A stretch of 7,606 nt of DNA from Chloroflexota bacterium. GTDB taxonomy: Bacteria; Chloroflexota; UBA6077. Made by a program: the position numbers and the translations under genes. The notes under the pieces were generated by a model. That model did not search any database, was not told the origin of the DNA, and saw nothing but the letters and a program-made list of their open reading frames with translations. Positions 4,634 to 7,606 of the stretch are shown here, piece after piece (position 1 is the stretch's first letter; each line of letters starts with the position of its first letter). The stretch is taken from NCBI GenBank assembly GCA_021845945.1, contig JAJZRD010000188.1, forward strand, positions 1-7,606. The letters run 5' to 3'.

Positions 4634-5881
4634 ACGGTACCGGAGTTCACCTTCAACGTCCCCGTCTTCGGGAACCGCTGGGCGGTCGGGGTAGCCTTCT
4701 CGATCCACATCCTGGTCGTCGCCTTCATCATAGGCATCGCCATGGTCGCTCCCGTGGCGGAGCTGCTGGGAATGCGGGCTGGCGGAGGGCGATGGGAGAA
4801 GCTCGCCCATCAACTGGCGGAGTCCGTCGGGAAGCTCTTCGCCTGGGGAGCCACCTGGGCAGCCTTCGCCCTTGTGATGATCTGGGGGCTCTACCCTCGG
4901 CTCTGGGGCTACCTGGCCACCCTGTTCTTCGTCGAGACCATCATCATCGCCGGCCTGCTGTGGTTCGTGATGACGATCAGCGCCTACGTCTACTATCTGA
5001 CCTGGGAGAGGCCGCGCAACCGCAAGCTGTTGCACAACACCTTTGGCTGGATCTTCGTGCTCTTTACCATGCTGTTCATCAACACTATCATCGTGTGGGA
5101 TACCCACCAGCTCACCCCGACGGGCGGACCCACCGACCTCCTGGCCGCGGCCATCAACCCCAGTTACACCGCCGAGTTCCCCCACCGCCACATAGGGAAC
5201 CTCTCCTATGGCCCGTTGATAGTGGCCGCCTACGTGGGCCTCTGGTCCCTGCTGTTCTGGGGAGGGCGCCGCTTCGACGAGGGGGAGTGGGCCTACCACC
5301 AGTGGCTGGGCGACGTGATGCTGCTGATCGGCCTCAGCGTCATTCTGCTGCAGCCGATCGCTGGCTGGTTTTACGTCAACCAGATCTTCCTCGCCTCGCC
5401 CGGCGCGTGGGCTCAGATGATGGTGGGCCCTTCGGGCTGGAAGTTCAGGATGATGATCGGTCTCCTGGGCGGCGTCATCTTCTTTGGGAACCTCTACATG
5501 CTGCTGGGGATGAGGCGGGGCATCCCGAGACCGGCCGTGATAACCTGGATGAAGGTCTCTCTTCTGCTCCTCGCCCTGGACATCGGGCTGGCGGTCCTGC
5601 CCAAGGACGTGCCCCTCGGCCTGATGAACCCCTGGAAGTACGTCGCCCTGGCGACCTACATGTTGATCACCCTCGTCAATCTGGTGATCTACATCAGGGC
5701 GCGCTCCACCTTCACCTGGGGCAGGCGCAGCCGGCTGAGTTGGGCCACCCTGGCCTTCATAGGGGGCCTCATCATGGCCCTGTTCGTCACCATGGGGTCG
5801 ATTCGGGAGACGGCCCGCTCGCCCTATCTGATCTACGACCAGATGGGGCCGGACCAAGCCCAGGAACTGGTGAGACCGTAG
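4634..5881 (+). CDS. CydA-superfamily (cytochrome bd subunit I-like) membrane protein with probable ACG start
   Basis: The product has about 415 residues and some eight hydrophobic segments. Cytochrome bd subunit I holds hemes b and d in the membrane and reduces oxygen. CydA-like features are an early helix with H25 in FSIHILVVAF (compare the N-terminal heme-ligand His of CydA), E101 in LFFVETII, a FPHRHIGN segment (H184, H186) near where CydA has a heme b His, and a C-terminal stretch ETARSPYLIYDQM (391-403) resembling the CydA motif GRQPWxxYG in degenerate form. It is shorter than E. coli CydA (about 520 residues), has no room for the periplasmic quinol-binding Q-loop, and ends right after the GRQPW-like part. 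It therefore looks like a non-quinol member of the superfamily. No CydB follows. Starting at ATG 4742 would lose the first helix and H25. Upstream of that ATG the frame has no ATG, GTG or TTG back to the stop at 4535-4537, so ACG at 4634 (one base from ATG) is chosen. It heads the operon with the Rieske protein and cytochrome b. The family call is moderate and the exact start uncertain. Confidence 0.65.
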   Translation, partial: TVPEFTFNVPVFGNRWAVGVAFSIHILVVAFIIGIAMVAPVAELLGMRAGGGRWEKLAHQLAESVGKLFAWGATWAAFALVMIWGLYPRLWGYLATLFFVETIIIAGLLWFVMTISAYVYYLTWERPRNRKLLHNTFGWIFVLFTMLFINTIIVWDTHQLTPTGGPTDLLAAAINPSYTAEFPHRHIGNLSYGPLIVAAYVGLWSLLFWGGRRFDEGEWAYHQWLGDVMLLIGLSVILLQPIAGWFYVNQIFLASPGAWAQMMVGPSGWKFRMMIGLLGGVIFFGNLYMLLGMRRGIPRPAVITWMKVSLLLLALDIGLAVLPKDVPLGLMNPWKYVALATYMLITLVNLVIYIRARSTFTWGRRSRLSWATLAFIGGLIMALFVTMGSIRETARSPYLIYDQMGPDQAQELVRP

Positions 5882-5891
5882 GGAGACACCG

Positions 5892-6125
5892 ATGAGAATG
5901 CCGATCGAGGCAGGGATCCTGTTCGTGATCGAGATGGGAGCGGTGGTCTTCTTCTTCCTGTTCCTGCCGCTGACCATCGCCCTGGGAACGGTGGGGCGGA
6001 TCTGGCGCGATAACAGGGGCACGGGGACCATCTACGGCGCCGTGATCATCTGGACTCTGGTGCTGTTCAGCGCGCTCTTTGCGATTTTCGCGGCGCTCGT
6101 GTACTCAGGGACTCAGGGGCTATGA
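5892..6125 (+). CDS. Small two-helix membrane protein, function unknown
   Basis: The product has 77 residues with two predicted membrane helices (about 7-31 and 46-70) joined by a short basic loop (GRIWRDNRGTG). AGGGAG overlaps the stop codon of the CydA-like gene and lies 6 nt before the ATG, a good ribosome-binding site. The stop TGA overlaps the Rieske ATG (ATGA, 6122-6125), so the two are probably translationally coupled. I do not recognise a family. Position suggests a small subunit of the CydA-like or bc-type complex, as CydX is for cytochrome bd, but CydX is shorter and single-helix. It has no Cys or His, so it is unlikely to bind heme itself. Confidence 0.8.
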   Translation: MRMPIEAGILFVIEMGAVVFFFLFLPLTIALGTVGRIWRDNRGTGTIYGAVIIWTLVLFSALFAIFAALVYSGTQGL

Positions 6126-6643
6126 CGCAAGAAGGCTACGAGATCCCGAGGCGAAGCAGGAGGAGATTCCTCCAGGAATTGGCCATCGGCGGCATCGCGG
6201 GGTTCGTGAGCATCCTCGTGGCAGGCCCGTTGGTCGGCTACTTCTTCGAGGTGCTGGGAACGAGCCCCTCCCTGCAGTGGGTCCGGGTGTGCTCTCTGGA
6301 TCAGATCGACACCATGGAACCGAGGGAGTTCCGGGTCACCTTCAGGGGGGAGAATGCCTCCGTCCCCTTCGAGGTGGTGCAGGGGGTCTTCGTCATCCAG
6401 CAGGGCGACCAGATCCTCGCCTTCGGAAACGTCTGTACCCACATGGGCTGCTCCGTCCGATGGCTCGCCTGGCGCCAGCAGATCCTCTGCCCCTGCCATG
6501 GCGGCATCTACGACCGCTGGGGCAACCTGGCCGGAGGCCCCCCGTCGGAGAGCCTCCCCCTGTTCCTCGCCAGGATCCAGGGAAACGACCTCTACGTGGC
6601 CAACCGGATCATCCCCAGGGGCAACATCGTGGGAAGGGTGTGA
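6122..6643 (+). CDS. Rieske [2Fe-2S] protein of a bc-type complex
   Basis: The product has 173 residues. The N-terminus carries a twin-arginine-like RRSRRRFLQ (10-18) followed by a single membrane helix (about 20-45), so it is probably exported folded by the Tat system and stays anchored with its cluster domain outside. The cluster motifs are C105-T-H107-M-G-C110 and C123-P-C125-H126-G-G. C105, H107, C123 and H126 are the expected iron ligands, and C110 with C125 form the expected disulfide. This disulfide is typical of high-potential bc1/b6f Rieske proteins and argues against a dioxygenase ferredoxin. The downstream GGPPSESLP matches the Pro-rich loop. The protein takes electrons from quinol at the Qo site of cytochrome b and passes them to a cytochrome c or similar acceptor. 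Its ATG overlaps the previous stop (ATGA), and its stop overlaps the cytochrome b GTG (GTGA), showing one translationally coupled operon. Confidence 0.95.
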   Translation: MTQEGYEIPRRSRRRFLQELAIGGIAGFVSILVAGPLVGYFFEVLGTSPSLQWVRVCSLDQIDTMEPREFRVTFRGENASVPFEVVQGVFVIQQGDQILAFGNVCTHMGCSVRWLAWRQQILCPCHGGIYDRWGNLAGGPPSESLPLFLARIQGNDLYVANRIIPRGNIVGRV

Positions 6644-7606
6644 TACAGGTGCTGGGCAGAATTCTTGGGCTGATGTTCGACGGGGTAGTGGGGGCCACAG
6701 AGTCCACCGTCGACTTCTTCGGCAGGGGTTTGGAGCCGGTATACAACTGGCTCGACAGACGGCTGCCGCTAACCCGTGCCAAAGAGAGGCTTCTCTTCGA
6801 CCCCGTGCCCGAGCGTGGGGGCTGGTGGTACACCTTCGGGGCGGCCATCTACACCCTGCTGATCATCCAGTTCATCACCGGCATCTTCCTACTGATGTAC
6901 TACGTCCCCTCCTGGAACGAGGCTCGAGACTCCATCCTCTACATCCAGAACGGCGTCTTCCTGGGATGGCTGGTGCGAGGGCTCCACTACTGGGGCCAGG
7001 TCGCCCTGGTGCTACTGGTGGGGATCCACATGCTCCGCACCTTCTTCTCCGGGGCCTACAAGGCACCAAGGGAACTGACCTGGATTCTGGGCGTGACCCT
7101 CCTCATCCTGATGGTGGCCACCGCCTTCACCGGCGGCTGCATCCGTTGGGACCAGTCGGGTTACTTCGACACGGTGGTGGGCACCACGATCGCCGGTTGG
7201 ACGCCCATCATCGGGCCTTTTCTGGCGAAGCTGTGGCGCGGGGGCGACGTGATCACCCCCCTCACCCTCACTCGAACCTTCACCTTCCACGTGTGGCTCT
7301 TCCCGGCCCTGCTGTTCATCATCGCCACCGTCCACATCGGTCTGGTAATCATCCAGGGCCAGTTCGGCTCCTGGATCAACTACGAGCCGGAACCGCCGGG
7401 GACGCCGCCTCCCGACGAGGACGAGCGGGCGGCCCTGGAGAAGGTGAAGCACGAGGTGCTGGACCCGGAAAGCCGCAAGGTGAACGTCCCATCGCGGGCC
7501 ACCTGGTTCTTCCCCTTCCACGTGTTCAAAGAGGGCGTGGTATCCATGGTGATCTTCCTGGGAGTCTTCATTGCGGCCTTCTTCTTCCAGGTTCCGGTGG
7601 AGGAGC
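6640..7606 (+). CDS. Cytochrome b of a bc/b6f-type complex (partial, runs off the window)
   Basis: About 322 residues are visible and no stop occurs before the window end. Numbering from GTG 6640, the four heme ligands are H116 and H130 (helix B, 13 residues between) and H217 and H232 (helix D, 14 residues between). The 14-residue spacing is the b6-type form. Other family features are RGLHYWGQ, SGAYKAPRELTW, RWDQSGY, the Pro/Gly-rich Qo-region loop and LTRTFTFH. The position of the b6 cysteine that holds heme c(n) reads Y64-T65-F-G, so that heme is probably absent. After a hydrophilic Pro/Glu-rich stretch, a segment FFPFHVFKEGVV and a fifth helix resemble the start of subunit IV, so the gene is a fusion or long form. 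The Qo motif PEWY should lie beyond the window. The start is ambiguous. GTG 6640 overlaps the Rieske stop (GTGA), GTG 6649 has GGGAAGG 11 nt upstream, and ATG 6673 is also in frame. All three lie before the conserved core. Confidence 0.92.
   Translation, partial: MIQVLGRILGLMFDGVVGATESTVDFFGRGLEPVYNWLDRRLPLTRAKERLLFDPVPERGGWWYTFGAAIYTLLIIQFITGIFLLMYYVPSWNEARDSILYIQNGVFLGWLVRGLHYWGQVALVLLVGIHMLRTFFSGAYKAPRELTWILGVTLLILMVATAFTGGCIRWDQSGYFDTVVGTTIAGWTPIIGPFLAKLWRGGDVITPLTLTRTFTFHVWLFPALLFIIATVHIGLVIIQGQFGSWINYEPEPPGTPPPDEDERAALEKVKHEVLDPESRKVNVPSRATWFFPFHVFKEGVVSMVIFLGVFIAAFFFQVPVEE

Noticed and set aside
4522..5895. 457-codon plus-strand frame and a 468-codon minus-strand frame over the same region
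   Set aside because: Both are shadows of the CydA-like gene. Only that gene's frame yields ordered hydrophobic helices.

Overview
The window is GC-rich bacterial DNA with tightly packed genes and unfused, prokaryote-style operons. The gene content suggests an environmental thermophile-like or soil bacterium, with Chloroflexota the best guess: a CydA-like protein beside a Rieske/cytochrome b pair, a protochlorophyllide-reductase-type domain on a stress protein, Pro/Thr-rich lipoproteins, and intergenic palindromic repeats. No rRNA or other marker is present, so this assignment is inference.

Layout. Two blocks diverge from a 471-bp intergenic region (4163-4633). The leftward (minus-strand) block holds, in transcription order, a Pro/Thr-rich lipoprotein of unknown function (4162-3302), a 240-bp gap, an OmpR-type response regulator (3061-2345), a three-domain UspA-UspA-PCP_red protein (2291-1068), and a peptidase M19 dipeptidase (1051-62). 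The last three look like one operon (gaps of 53 and 16 nt). The first 72 bases may hold the tail of a convergent plus-strand gene.

The rightward (plus-strand) block is an electron-transport operon. It holds a short CydA-superfamily membrane protein (4634-5881), a 77-residue two-helix membrane protein (5892-6125), a Rieske iron-sulfur protein (6122-6643) and the N-terminal three quarters of a cytochrome b (6640 to the window end). ATGA and GTGA overlaps link the last three genes. Together they look like a bc-type quinol-oxidising complex genetically joined to a bd-like heme protein that has no visible CydB. This is the best candidate for an under-described system here.

Two genes carry start-region anomalies. 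The dipeptidase frame is cut by a TGA at codon 9, just before its zinc-binding His-x-Asp. The CydA-like gene has no in-frame ATG, GTG or TTG ahead of its conserved first helix, and the best start is an ACG. The intergenic spaces carry two diverged copies of a double-hairpin repeat flanking the lipoprotein gene, plus a third, different palindrome that supplies the ribosome-binding site of the UspA-type gene.
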